Assembly (NCBI RefSeq): GCF_002943525.1 | Contig: NZ_CP025394.1 | Coordinates: 6,835,001 to 6,899,000 of the forward strand | Length of the DNA stretch: 64,000 nucleotides | Reading direction: 5' to 3' | From: Kitasatospora sp. MMS16-BH015 | Lineage (GTDB): Bacteria > Actinomycetota > Actinomycetes > Streptomycetales > Streptomycetaceae | Part shown: piece by piece, positions 25,180 through 34,067 of the stretch | Layout of the letters: every line of letters starts with the position of its first letter | Position numbering within the stretch: position 1 is the stretch's first letter | Made by a program: the position numbers and the translations under genes | The notes under the pieces: model-generated | Told to the model about the DNA's origin: nothing | Databases searched by the model: none | Seen by the model: only the letters and a program-made list of their open reading frames with translations

Positions 25180-28071
25180 TTGACCACCACGGAGCCTGCC
25201 CGCGAAGGGCGCGCGGCGGACGAGCGGCTTTCCCGCGAGCCGGAGTTGGCGCCGCGCTTCATGCTGCGGGTCGGCGCACTGCCGGTGGAGACCGTGCACG
25301 CGCTCCGCTCACCCGAGGCCTTCGCCTGGGCCGAGCGGCTCACCGCCGAGGAGGACCGGCTGGCCGAGCTCGGGGCCCGGCTGAGTGAGCCGCTCGCGCT
25401 GCTGGTCAAGGCCGCGGTGGATCCGGCGCTCCGCCGCCGGGTGCTCCACCTGCGGCGCGAGGTGTTCAATCACCGGCTGCCCGCCCGCCCGGCCGAGATC
25501 CTCGCGTCGGTGGCCGGACTCGACCCGGAGACCGGCGAGTTACTGATGGCCTGGCTCTCCGCCCAGCGCCGCCTCGGCGACCTGCGGTCGGCGGGGGAGG
25601 AGCTGTTGGCGAGTGAACTGGCCCGTACCAGAGCCGAGTTGCACCGGCTGGCGGGCGCGGACGAACTGCGCCTCGGCCTGCTGCTGGCCTCGCCGACCCT
25701 GGAGGGCCGGCTGGACCACCTCGGCGATCCGGGGAAGGCGGCGGACAAGCGGACCCGGAAGATGGAGCGGTCGCTCCTCGCGTACCTGTACCGGACGGCC
25801 TGCAAGACCAGCCCGTTCAGCACCTTCACCCCGGTCGCCCCGGGGAGGTTCGAGCCGGACGGCGAACGGGAGGCCGTCGGGGCCGGCCCGGCGGCCGGGG
25901 AGCTGTGGCTCGGCGAGGCGCGGCGGAGCCACCCCCGGTTGAACGTGGTGGTGTTGGCGCGGCTGGCGGAGCTGGTGGCGGCCGATCCGGAGCGGCTGCG
26001 GGACCTGCCGGTGGCGCTGGCCTCGGGGTGGGAGCTGACCGAGGACCGGATCCGGTACGTGCGGCGGTCGGTGACGGCCGGGGACGACCGGGCGGCGGTG
26101 AGCTTCGACGCGGCCCGGGACCGGCTGTTCTACCTGCGGCTCAGCGGGCTGCTCGAGCAGGTGCTGCGGCTCTACCGCGAGCGCCCGCTGATCCGGCACG
26201 GCGAGCTCGCGGAGCGGCTGCGGGAGGCCGACGCGGGGCCGGCGGCCGCGGCCGACGCCGAGCGGTACCTGGCGGCACTGCTGGAGGTCGGCATGCTGCA
26301 ACTGCCGCTGCTGGCCACCGATGTGCACGCGGTGGACCCGCTGCGCGGCTTCCGGGACGCGCTGCGCTCGCTGGACCGCCCGTGGGCCGCGGCGGTGGCC
26401 GACCGGCTGGCCGGGCCGATCGCCGCGATCGACGCCTACCCGGGTGCGGGCCTGGCCGGACGGCGGGCCCTGCTGGTCGATCTGAAGCGCGAACTGACCG
26501 AGATACAGGTGGCATTGGGCGAGGATTCAGCCTCCCTGCCGCAGACCCTGCTCTACGAGGACGTCACCGCCGAGCAGGTGAGCGCCGAAGCGGGCGAGTG
26601 GCTGGAGCTGGCGGCCGGGCCGCTGCGCGCACTCACCCCGGTGCTGCCGGTCTTCGACCTCGGGCTGGCCCAACGCCTCACCCTGAAGGGCTTCTTCCTC
26701 GCCCGGTACGGCCGGGGCGGCCGCTGCGACGACCTGCTCCAGCTGGTGCACGACTTCCACGAGGACATCTTCAACCAGTACCTCCAGTTCACCGCCCTGA
26801 AGCCGGCCGAGGCGGCCGACGGCGGCTACCCGCCGGAGGAGAACTGGCTGCACCTGCCGGGCATCACCGCCCTGGACCGGGCCCGGGCCGCGCTGGCCGG
26901 CCGGATGCGCGAGCGATGGGAGCAGCTGCCGGCCGGTGCGGCCGAGCTGCGACTGGAGCAGGCCGACCTGGCCGCCGTCACCGCCGAACTCGGCGGCCGT
27001 GCGGACGTGTTCGCGCCGCACAGCCACTTCGTCCAGCTGGCCCGCCAGGCCGGCGACCCGGTGGCGGTGCTCAACCACTCCTACGGCGGCCTGGCCTTCC
27101 CGTTCACCCGCTTCACCCACTGCTTCGACGGCGCGGAGGTCGACGCGGAAGCGGGCGCGGAGATCGGCGCGGAAGCGGGCGCGGAGGGCGGCGCGGAAGC
27201 GGGCGCGGGGGGTGGCGTGGAGCGAGGTTCGGAGGGCGGCGGGCTGCCCGCCGAGCTGCGCGAGGCGCTGCGGGCGGCGCAGCCGGCGGGGGCGGTCTTC
27301 GCGGAGGTCACCGCCGGGGCGGCCACCACCAACCTCAACCTCCACGTCCGGCTCACCGACTACGAGCTGGTCTGCCCGGGCGAGACCAGCACCGCGCCCG
27401 AGCGGGCCCGGATCCACCTGGACGACCTGTACGTGGTGCACGACGCGGCGGCCGACCGCCTGGTGCTCCGCTCGCGGCGGTTGAAGGCGGAGGTGGTGCC
27501 GCTCTACCTCGGCTACCTGGTGCCGATGGTGCTGCCCGAGATCCCGCGCAGCCTGCTGCTCTTCTCGCCGACCTCGCGGGTCACCCCGGAGCTCTGGCGC
27601 GGCGTGCCGGCCGCCCCCGCCGACGGCGGGGTCAGCCACCGGCCGAGGGTGCGGCTCGGCAGCCTGGTGCTGCACCGCCGCAGCTGGACGGCCGAGCCGG
27701 CGGCGCTGCCCCGACCGGCGGCCGGGGAGGGCGAGTCCCAGCGGTTCCTGCGCTGGCAGCGCTGGCGCCGCCGGCACGGCCTGCCCGCCCAGGTCTTCGT
27801 CCGCCTGCAGCTGGACGGCCCGGCGGGCCCGGCCAAGCCGCAGTACCTGGACTTCGCCAGCCCGCTCTCGCTGGCCGCCCTGGAAGGGCTGATCCCGGCC
27901 GGCGGTGCGGCCCGGCTGGTGCTGGAGGAGATGCTGCCGGGCGAGGACGCGCTGCACGTCCGGTCCGAACGGGGACGCCACGTAGCCGAGTTGGCCCTCG
28001 AGATGATCCCGTATGCGCGAGCTGCCGGCGTCGCGCCCGTACCGCCGCAAGGAGTGCCCCACCGTGACTGA
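25180..28071 (+). CDS. LanB N-terminal-type Ser/Thr dehydratase (glutamyl-tRNA dependent)
   Basis: 963 residues from TTG 25180, chosen because GGAGGAAG lies 5 nt upstream. It is a Lant_dehydr_N protein: N-terminal FMLRVGALPVE, RTACKTSPFSTFTPV (about 205-220), EDIFNQYLQ, and the closing SPLSLAALEGLIP, VLEEMLP. Family members transfer glutamate from Glu-tRNA to Ser/Thr of the precursor. The elimination domain is not included and is encoded by the next gene, the split arrangement of thiopeptide and goadsporin pathways. Codon 121 is TTA (25540-25542), a second bldA-type codon in the operon. A 24-nt repeat encodes a Glu-Ala-Gly loop. The stop overlaps the next start. Confidence 0.9.
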   Translation: MTTTEPAREGRAADERLSREPELAPRFMLRVGALPVETVHALRSPEAFAWAERLTAEEDRLAELGARLSEPLALLVKAAVDPALRRRVLHLRREVFNHRLPARPAEILASVAGLDPETGELLMAWLSAQRRLGDLRSAGEELLASELARTRAELHRLAGADELRLGLLLASPTLEGRLDHLGDPGKAADKRTRKMERSLLAYLYRTACKTSPFSTFTPVAPGRFEPDGEREAVGAGPAAGELWLGEARRSHPRLNVVVLARLAELVAADPERLRDLPVALASGWELTEDRIRYVRRSVTAGDDRAAVSFDAARDRLFYLRLSGLLEQVLRLYRERPLIRHGELAERLREADAGPAAAADAERYLAALLEVGMLQLPLLATDVHAVDPLRGFRDALRSLDRPWAAAVADRLAGPIAAIDAYPGAGLAGRRALLVDLKRELTEIQVALGEDSASLPQTLLYEDVTAEQVSAEAGEWLELAAGPLRALTPVLPVFDLGLAQRLTLKGFFLARYGRGGRCDDLLQLVHDFHEDIFNQYLQFTALKPAEAADGGYPPEENWLHLPGITALDRARAALAGRMRERWEQLPAGAAELRLEQADLAAVTAELGGRADVFAPHSHFVQLARQAGDPVAVLNHSYGGLAFPFTRFTHCFDGAEVDAEAGAEIGAEAGAEGGAEAGAGGGVERGSEGGGLPAELREALRAAQPAGAVFAEVTAGAATTNLNLHVRLTDYELVCPGETSTAPERARIHLDDLYVVHDAAADRLVLRSRRLKAEVVPLYLGYLVPMVLPEIPRSLLLFSPTSRVTPELWRGVPAAPADGGVSHRPRVRLGSLVLHRRSWTAEPAALPRPAAGEGESQRFLRWQRWRRRHGLPAQVFVRLQLDGPAGPAKPQYLDFASPLSLAALEGLIPAGGAARLVLEEMLPGEDALHVRSERGRHVAELALEMIPYARAAGVAPVPPQGVPHRD
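27145..27216 (+). repeat. Three 24-nt tandem repeats inside the dehydratase gene
   Basis: Units at 27145-27168, 27169-27192 and 27193-27216 are nearly identical and encode Ala-Glu-Ala-Gly-Ala-Glu/Gly-x-Gly, creating an acidic, flexible loop. The surrounding domain is conserved, so the loop is probably a strain-variable insertion. Confidence 0.9.
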
Positions 28072-29149
28072 CCAGCCGACCACCCCCGGCATACCCGACG
28101 CGACCGGGAGCGAGCCCGTCGGCGACTGGCTGGCCCTGCACGTCTTCTACGCCGCCAGCCCGCGCCCGCTGCTGCTCCAGTGCGTGCGCCCGCTGGTGGC
28201 GGAGCTGACCGAGGAGGGCCTGCTCGCCGGGTGGTTCTTCATCAACTACTGGCTGGAGGGCCCGCACCTGCGGCTGCGGCTGCGCCCGTCCTCGGCCGGG
28301 GCCGCCGCCGAGGTGCGCCGGCGGGCCGAGGGGAGAATCGCCGAATTCCTGCGCCGCCGCCCGGCGTTGTACGAGGTGAAGGACAGCTTCTTCGCCGAGC
28401 TGTACGACACGCTCTTCGAGCTGGAGTACAAGGAGGAGGAGCGCGAGCGGCTGCTCGGCCCGGACGGCAGGATGCGGCTGCGGGAGAACAACACCTTCAG
28501 CGTCGAGCCCTACGAGCCCGAGTACGGCAAGTACGGCGGCCCGGCCGGGGTGGCGCTGGCCGAGTGGCACTTCCAGCGCTCCAGCGAGCTGGTGGTCGAG
28601 GCCACCCGCACCATGAACCTGCACCTGCGCACGGTGGTGCTCGGCCTGGCGGCCCAGCTGATGATGACCGTCTCGGCCTGCTTCCTGGCCGACGAGCAGG
28701 AGCTGCTCACCTTCCTCGACCGCTACCACGCCTTCTGGAACCGGGCGTTCGAGGGCACCGAGTACACCGCGCAGCGCGGCTACGACCGCGCCTACGCGAG
28801 CGCCGGGGCCAGCCTGCCGGAGCGGTTCCGGGTGATCCGGGCCGCCGTCGCTGAGGGGGCCGCCGAGCGGCTGCCCGAGCTGCTGCGCGGGTGGGCCGAG
28901 CACTGCCTGGAGCTGCGCGCGCGGGTGCTGGAGCTGGCCGGGCGGGGCGAGCTGGTGTTCCGCTCCTGGGACGGCGAGCGCGACCTGCCGGTCACCGACC
29001 CGGCCCAGGCGCTGCCGATGCTGCTCTCCCCGTACGCCCACATGACCAACAACCGGCTCTCGGTCACCGTGCGGGACGAGGCCTTCCTCTCCTACATCCT
29101 GGCCCGGGCCCTGCGCGAGCCCGTCGAGGCTCCGGAGGCCACCGGGTGA
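28064..29149 (+). CDS. Split LanB C-terminal-type glutamate-elimination protein
   Basis: 361 residues from GTG 28064, overlapping the dehydratase stop by 8 nt, with AAGGAG upstream. It belongs to the thiopeptide-type bacteriocin/Lant_dehydr_C family: DWLALHVFYAASPRPLLLQ, WFFINYWLEGPHLRLRLR, the YGGPAGVALAEWHFQRSS helix and a C-terminal HMTNNRLSVT. In this family one branch eliminates glutamate to leave dehydroalanine/dehydrobutyrine, and another catalyses the [4+2] pyridine synthesis of thiopeptides. Because only one such gene is present and dehydration requires elimination, I infer the elimination role. The branch needs a phylogeny to settle. Confidence 0.82.
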   Translation: MTDQPTTPGIPDATGSEPVGDWLALHVFYAASPRPLLLQCVRPLVAELTEEGLLAGWFFINYWLEGPHLRLRLRPSSAGAAAEVRRRAEGRIAEFLRRRPALYEVKDSFFAELYDTLFELEYKEEERERLLGPDGRMRLRENNTFSVEPYEPEYGKYGGPAGVALAEWHFQRSSELVVEATRTMNLHLRTVVLGLAAQLMMTVSACFLADEQELLTFLDRYHAFWNRAFEGTEYTAQRGYDRAYASAGASLPERFRVIRAAVAEGAAERLPELLRGWAEHCLELRARVLELAGRGELVFRSWDGERDLPVTDPAQALPMLLSPYAHMTNNRLSVTVRDEAFLSYILARALREPVEAPEATG

Positions 29150-30381
29150 GCGGCCACCAACTCCTGGAGCTGCGGCCGCAGATCAGACCCGAGCTGCGGA
29201 TCAGCCGCCCGCTGCGGCGCGGCTCCGCCGTGGTGCACCTGGTCCGCGACCCGCGGGCCGACCGGGTGCTGGAGATCGGCGTCAAGGAGCGGTTCCTGAT
29301 CGGCCGGCTGGACGGCACCCGCTCGCTCGCCGAGGTCGGCGAGGAGTACGCCCGGGAGTTCCGGGCCCGCCTCGGCGAGCCGCAGTGGCAGCAGCTGCTC
29401 CGGCTGCTCTACGGCCGCGGCCTGCTCACCGACGCGCCGCCACCGGCCGCCGGGCCGCCCGAGCCGAAGAAGGAGCCCCCTTCGGGCGTGCTGGCCGGCC
29501 GGGTCACCATGGTCTCCGACCCGCCCGCGCTGCTCGCCCGGCTGCACGGGCTGACCGGCTTCGCCCGCACCCGCTGGTTCCTGGCCCTGCTCACCGCCCT
29601 GCTGCTGGCCGAACTCCTCGGCATCGCCCTGCGGTTGGGCACCCTGGTGACGGAGACCGGGCGGCTGCTGCACCAGCCGGTGGCGCTGCTCGCGGTGGGC
29701 TGCCTGCTCTGGGTGAGCCTCGCGCTGCACGAGCTGGCGCACGGGCTGGTCGGGCACCGGTACGGCGGGCGGGTCACCGGGATCGGGCTGCGCTGGCGGC
29801 TGCCGATGTCGTACCTGTACTGCGAGGTCGAGGACGTGCAGTTCTTCGCCCGGCGGCGCGAGCAGGTGGCCACCGCGCTGGCCGGGGCGGTGGCCAACCT
29901 GGTCTTCCTGCTGCCGTTCTACCCGGCCTGGGCCCTGCTGCCCGAGCGGGCCCAGGCCCGGCCGTTCCTGGCCGGCCTGCTGCTGCTCGGCGTGGTCACG
30001 GCCTTCGCCAACCTGGTGCCGCTGCCCCCGCTGGACGGCTACAAGGTGCTCGGCTACGCCGCCGCGAGCCTGCGCCCGGCCACCGAGAGCCGCCGGTTCG
30101 CCGGTCTGCTGCTGCGCCGCGACCGCGCCGCACTGCGGGCCTACCCGCGCGGGCTGCGGTGGCTGTACGGCGGGTACGCGCTCGGCTGCGCGCTGCTGGC
30201 CGCCGCCGTGCTGGCGGCGGCCGGGCCGGTCTGCCGGGCGCTGCTGCCGAGCCGGTTCGGCGCGGCGGCCTGGTACGCGCCGCCGGCGCTGGTCGCCGCC
30301 GCGCTGGCGCTCTGGGCCCTGGGGCAGGCCGCCCGGGCCCGGCGCAGACGGGTGGCGGAGCGGCGCGCGGCGCAGGACTGA
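29146..30381 (+). CDS. Membrane M50 metalloprotease with PqqD-like N-terminal domain
   Basis: 411 residues, GTG start overlapping the previous TGA (GTGA). Residues ~15-90 look like a PqqD/RRE-type winged helix (VKERFLIGRLDGTRSLAEVG, LLRLLYGRGLL). Several membrane helices follow, with the zinc motif HELAHGLVGH (about 203) and a second ligand region PLPPLDGYK (about 290), typical of M50 site-2-type proteases. It may cleave the RiPP leader at the membrane during export, the N-terminal domain recognising the leader. That role is inferred from position between maturation and export genes. Confidence 0.82.
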   Translation: MSGHQLLELRPQIRPELRISRPLRRGSAVVHLVRDPRADRVLEIGVKERFLIGRLDGTRSLAEVGEEYAREFRARLGEPQWQQLLRLLYGRGLLTDAPPPAAGPPEPKKEPPSGVLAGRVTMVSDPPALLARLHGLTGFARTRWFLALLTALLLAELLGIALRLGTLVTETGRLLHQPVALLAVGCLLWVSLALHELAHGLVGHRYGGRVTGIGLRWRLPMSYLYCEVEDVQFFARRREQVATALAGAVANLVFLLPFYPAWALLPERAQARPFLAGLLLLGVVTAFANLVPLPPLDGYKVLGYAAASLRPATESRRFAGLLLRRDRAALRAYPRGLRWLYGGYALGCALLAAAVLAAAGPVCRALLPSRFGAAAWYAPPALVAAALALWALGQAARARRRRVAERRAAQD

Positions 30382-30415
30382 TCGCGGCGACCCGCCGGAG
30401 GGGCACGAGGCACGG

Positions 30416-31357
30416 ATGTCCGAACACGGAGAGAAGAGCGGAATGAGTACAGCTGAGAGCCCGGCGGTGGTGCTGGACGGGGTGGGCAAGCGGTACGGGC
30501 CGGTGCAGGCCCTGGACGGGGTGTCGCTGACCGTCGAACGCGGCGAGTTCTTCGGCATCCTGGGGCCCAACGGCGCGGGCAAGACCACCCTGGTGGAGAT
30601 CGTCGAGGGCCTGCGCGAGCCGGACACCGGCAGCGTCACCGTGCTCGGCGAGCGCCCCTGGCCGCGCAACACCGGGCTGCTGCGGCGCCTGGGCATCCAG
30701 ACCCAGAGCTCGGCCTTCTTCACCCGGCTCACCGCGCTGGAGCACCTGGAGACCGTGGCCGCGCTCTACCGGCTGGCGCCGGGGGCGGCGCAGCGGGCGC
30801 TCGACCTGGTCGACCTGGCCGCCAAGGCCGGCTCCCGGGTGGACGACCTCTCCGGCGGCCAGCGCCAACGCCTGGCGCTGGCAACGGCGTTGATCCATGA
30901 GCCGGAGCTGATCTTCCTGGACGAGCCGACCGCCGCCCTCGACCCGGCGGCCCGCCGCTCACTCTGGGAGCTGCTCCGCTCGCTCAACGCGGACGGCCGC
31001 ACCGTCGTGCACACCACCCACCACCTGGACGAGGCGCAGGCGCTCTGCGACCGGGTGGCGATCATCGCCCAGGGCAGGGTGCTCGCCGTGGACACCCCGA
31101 GCAACCTGATCCGCTCGCTGGCCGCCCCGACCCGCCTCCTCGTCCCGGCCCACCGGGTCACCGTCGAGCAGGCCCGGGCGCTGGCCGGGGTGGAGGGCGC
31201 CGCGATCGAGTCGGGAGAGCTGGTGATCACCACCCAGCGGGCGAGCCAAGTCCTCGTCGAGCTGGGGGAGTTGGTCGGCCTGGAGGAAGTCCAGACCCGC
31301 ACCCCCTCGCTGGAGGACGCCTACCTGGCCCTCACCGGATCGGAGCCCCGCCCGTGA
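30416..31357 (+). CDS. ABC transporter ATP-binding protein (RiPP export)
   Basis: 313 residues with Walker A GPNGAGKTT, signature LSGGQRQRLALA, Walker B LIFLDEPTAALD and the H-loop TTHHLDE. The C-terminal extension with PTRLLVPAHRVT is typical of DrrA-type drug exporters. ATG 30443 (MSTAESPAVV), preceded by GGAGAGAAG, may be the true start; ATG 30416 is also possible. It overlaps the permease gene by 4 nt (GTGA) and is presumably half of an exporter giving self-resistance and secretion. Confidence 0.9.
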   Translation: MSEHGEKSGMSTAESPAVVLDGVGKRYGPVQALDGVSLTVERGEFFGILGPNGAGKTTLVEIVEGLREPDTGSVTVLGERPWPRNTGLLRRLGIQTQSSAFFTRLTALEHLETVAALYRLAPGAAQRALDLVDLAAKAGSRVDDLSGGQRQRLALATALIHEPELIFLDEPTAALDPAARRSLWELLRSLNADGRTVVHTTHHLDEAQALCDRVAIIAQGRVLAVDTPSNLIRSLAAPTRLLVPAHRVTVEQARALAGVEGAAIESGELVITTQRASQVLVELGELVGLEEVQTRTPSLEDAYLALTGSEPRP

Positions 31358-32103
31358 ACGCCTACACCGCCGTCGCCCGGGCCGGCTACCTCGCCTACCT
31401 GCGCGACAAGACCTCGATGATCTTCACCTTCGCCTTCCCGCTGGTCTTCCTGGCCGTGTTCGGCCTGATCTTCCACGGGCAGCGCGTCAACGGCGGCGCG
31501 GCGTACATCAGTTACATCGCCCCCGGGGTGCTCTCCTGGGGCATCGGCAACGCCGCCGTGTTCGGCGTGGCCTTCACCCTGATGCACTGGCGCCGCGACG
31601 ACCTGCTCCGGCTGATCTGGCGCACCCCGACCCCGCTGACCGCCGTGCTCGGCGCCCGCTGGGTGGTCGCGCTGGCCACGGCGGCGGTGCAGGCCGTGCT
31701 GTTCACGGCCGTGGCCGTGCTCGCCTTCGGCCTGGAGATCGGCGGGTCCTGGGCGTACGCGCTGCCGGTGCTGCTCTTCGGCAGCACCGCCTTCGCCGCG
31801 ATCGGCCTGGTGGTCGGCGCGCTGGCCAACACCCCCGAGGCGGTGGCCGCGCTGGCCAACTGCGTGATGGTGCCGATGGCCTTCCTCTCCGGCGCCTTCT
31901 ACCCGATCGACCTGATGCCGGGCTGGCTCCAGTCGCTCTCCCGGGTGCTGCCGCTGCGCTACTTCGACGAGGGCATCACCAAGGCCTTCGGCGACGGCGG
32001 CACCCTGGCCGGGTTCGCCCTGGACTGCGGGGCGCTGGCCGGCTTCGCCCTGCTCTTCGCCGCCCTCGCCGCCAAGACCTTCCGCTGGAGCAACCGGACA
32101 TGA
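31354..32103 (+). CDS. ABC-2 type permease (RiPP export)
   Basis: 249 residues, GTG start overlapping the ATPase stop. Six hydrophobic helices are visible (LVFLAVFGLIF, YIAPGVLSWGIGNAAVFGVAF, ALATAAVQAVLFTAVAV, LPVLLFGSTAFAAIGLVVGA, ANCVMVPMAFLSGAFYPI, LAGFALLFAALAA), with the ABC-2 motif LSGAFYPIDLMPGWLQ. It partners the preceding ATPase. Its stop overlaps the second YcaO start (ATGA). Confidence 0.9.
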   Translation: MNAYTAVARAGYLAYLRDKTSMIFTFAFPLVFLAVFGLIFHGQRVNGGAAYISYIAPGVLSWGIGNAAVFGVAFTLMHWRRDDLLRLIWRTPTPLTAVLGARWVVALATAAVQAVLFTAVAVLAFGLEIGGSWAYALPVLLFGSTAFAAIGLVVGALANTPEAVAALANCVMVPMAFLSGAFYPIDLMPGWLQSLSRVLPLRYFDEGITKAFGDGGTLAGFALDCGALAGFALLFAALAAKTFRWSNRT

Positions 32104-34004
32104 GCCTCGCCACCGCCGTGCCGACCCTCGTCTCGGCCGGAGACCAGTTGCAGCGCCGCCTGGCCGAACGGGCCGCCGCCGAGGGCCTTCCCGCACCCGG
32201 GGTGGCCGTGCTCGGCGCGGCCGACCTGCTGCGGCCCACGGATCCGGCCGTCGCCCGCAGCCGGGCCACCGTCCACCTGAGCGCCCAGTCGGTGCTGGTC
32301 GGCCCCTGGGGCGGCGAGGCGGCAGGCGGCCCCTGCGGCACCTGCCTGGCCATGCGGTGGCAGCGGCTGCGCAGCCGCACCGAGCGGGAGGCGCTGGAGA
32401 CCGGCCTGGAGGCGGTGCCGGTCGGCCCCGCCTGGCCGCTGCTGCCGGCTTGGGTGGTCGACGCGGTCTGGGAGCTGCACCGCCTGGCCGCCGGGGCGAG
32501 CGCGACGGGCGGCGGCCCGGCCCGGGTGTCCCGGCTGGACCTGGAGACGCTGCGGGTGCAGACCGTACCGCTGCTCGCGGAGCCGCTCTGCCCCTCCTGC
32601 GCGGCGGAGCCGGTGTCCCCGGAGACCTTCGAGCTGCGGCCCCGGGAGAAGGCGGCCCCCGGCGCGTACCGGCTGCGCCCGGCCGCCTCCTACGGGCTGC
32701 CCGCCGAGGCGCTGGCCAATCCGGTCTGCGGGGTGCTCGGGGCCGGCACCTGGGCGGACGTGACCTCGCCGACCACGGCGCCGGTGGCCGGGAGCGTGTT
32801 CATGCGCGGGTACGCCGGGCTGACCGACGTCACCTGGAGCGGGCAGGCCAACTCCTTCCGGGCCAGCCGCGACCTCGCCTTCCTGGAGGGCCTGGAGCGG
32901 TACGCCGGCACCCACCGCCGCTCCACCGCACCGCTGTTGGTGGAGTCCTACACCCGCCTCGGCGACCGGGCGCTGGACCCGCGGGAGTGCGGGCTGTACG
33001 CACCGCAGACCTACCGGGACGACCCGATGCTCGACCCCTTCGACCCGGACCGCCCGATCCCCTGGGTGCCGGGCTGGTCGCTGCGCGACGAGCGGCCGGT
33101 GCTGGTGCCGGCCCGGCTGAGCCACTACAGCGCGGGCACGGCGGCCGACAACTTCGTCTTCGAGTGCTCCAACGGCTGCGCGATCGGCAGCTGCCTGGAG
33201 GAGGCGATCCTCTTCGGCCTGCTCGAACTGATCGAGCGGGACTCCTTCCTGCTCGGCTGGTACGGCAACCTGCCGCTGCCCGAGCTGGCACTGGCGGCCT
33301 GCGAGAGCCGGGGGCTGCGGGCGATGCTGGACCGGGCGGAGCTGCGCGGCTACGAGGTGCGCGCCTTCGACAACCGGGTGGACCTGGCGGTGCCGGTGGT
33401 CACGGCGCTGGCCGTCCGCCGGGACGGCGGGCCCGGCACGCTGGCCTTCGCGGCGGCGGCCGGCTTCGACCCGGAGGAGACGGTGGAGGCGGCGGTGGCC
33501 GAGATCCTCACCTACCTGCCGCACCTGCCCGGCCAGGTGGCCGAGCGGCCGGCCGAACTCGCCGCGATGGCCGCGGACTTCGACCTGGTGCGCCGACTGC
33601 CGGACCATGCCGCGCTGTTCGGCCTGCCGGAGATGGCCCGGCACGCCCGCAGCTACCTGGAGCCGGTCGGTGCGCCCCGCCCGCCGGCCGAGCTGTACGC
33701 CGACTGGGAGCGGGCCCGGCCGCGCTCGCTCGACTTGCTCGACGACCTGCGCTACTGCCGCGACCGGCTGGTGGCGGCCGGGCACGACGTGATCGTGGTC
33801 GACCAGACCACCCCCGAGCAGCGCCGGGCCGGTCTGCGCACGGTCTGCACCGTCGTCCCCGGCCTGCTGCCGATCGACTTCGGCTGGACTCGCCAGCGCG
33901 CCCTGCTGCTGCCCCGCCTGCGCACCGCCCCGCGCCGGGCCGGGCTGCGCGCCACCGACCTCACCGAGGCCGAACTCCGGCGCGTGCCGCACCCGTTCCC
34001 GTGA
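32100..34004 (+). CDS. Second YcaO-domain azoline cyclodehydratase
   Basis: 634 residues, ATG overlapping the permease stop. Like the first YcaO it carries N-terminal CxxC pairs (CGTC near 80, CPSC near 164), the ATP-site signature EGLERYAG (about 263), CSNGCAIGSCLEEA (about 355) and LIERDSF (about 378), and an HPFP tail preceded by RRVP. The two proteins align along their length but differ widely in the N-terminal third. Retention of the Pro-rich tail argues for azoline chemistry rather than thioamidation or amidine formation. One enzyme may act on Cys and the other on Ser/Thr, or they may act on different positions of the precursor. It is the last gene of the operon. Confidence 0.9.
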   Translation: MSLATAVPTLVSAGDQLQRRLAERAAAEGLPAPGVAVLGAADLLRPTDPAVARSRATVHLSAQSVLVGPWGGEAAGGPCGTCLAMRWQRLRSRTEREALETGLEAVPVGPAWPLLPAWVVDAVWELHRLAAGASATGGGPARVSRLDLETLRVQTVPLLAEPLCPSCAAEPVSPETFELRPREKAAPGAYRLRPAASYGLPAEALANPVCGVLGAGTWADVTSPTTAPVAGSVFMRGYAGLTDVTWSGQANSFRASRDLAFLEGLERYAGTHRRSTAPLLVESYTRLGDRALDPRECGLYAPQTYRDDPMLDPFDPDRPIPWVPGWSLRDERPVLVPARLSHYSAGTAADNFVFECSNGCAIGSCLEEAILFGLLELIERDSFLLGWYGNLPLPELALAACESRGLRAMLDRAELRGYEVRAFDNRVDLAVPVVTALAVRRDGGPGTLAFAAAAGFDPEETVEAAVAEILTYLPHLPGQVAERPAELAAMAADFDLVRRLPDHAALFGLPEMARHARSYLEPVGAPRPPAELYADWERARPRSLDLLDDLRYCRDRLVAAGHDVIVVDQTTPEQRRAGLRTVCTVVPGLLPIDFGWTRQRALLLPRLRTAPRRAGLRATDLTEAELRRVPHPFP

Positions 34005-34012
34005 ACATGCCG

Positions 34013-34047
34013 GTCGGCCCCCCGCCCGAGTGGGGCGGAGGGCCGAC
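34013..34047. terminator. Bidirectional hairpin between RiPP operon and precursor gene
   Basis: GTCGGCCC at 34013-34020 pairs with GGGCCGAC at 34040-34047, with a further CGCCC/GGGCG inner stem and a short loop. It separates the convergent YcaO and precursor genes. Confidence 0.7.
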
Positions 34048-34067
34048 GGGTGCGCACCGTGCCTGGA

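Noticed and set aside
32100..34004. Second YcaO as a thioamide- or amidine-forming enzyme
   Set aside because: The HPFP tail and CxxC pairs match azoline cyclodehydratases, and no TfuA-like partner is present.
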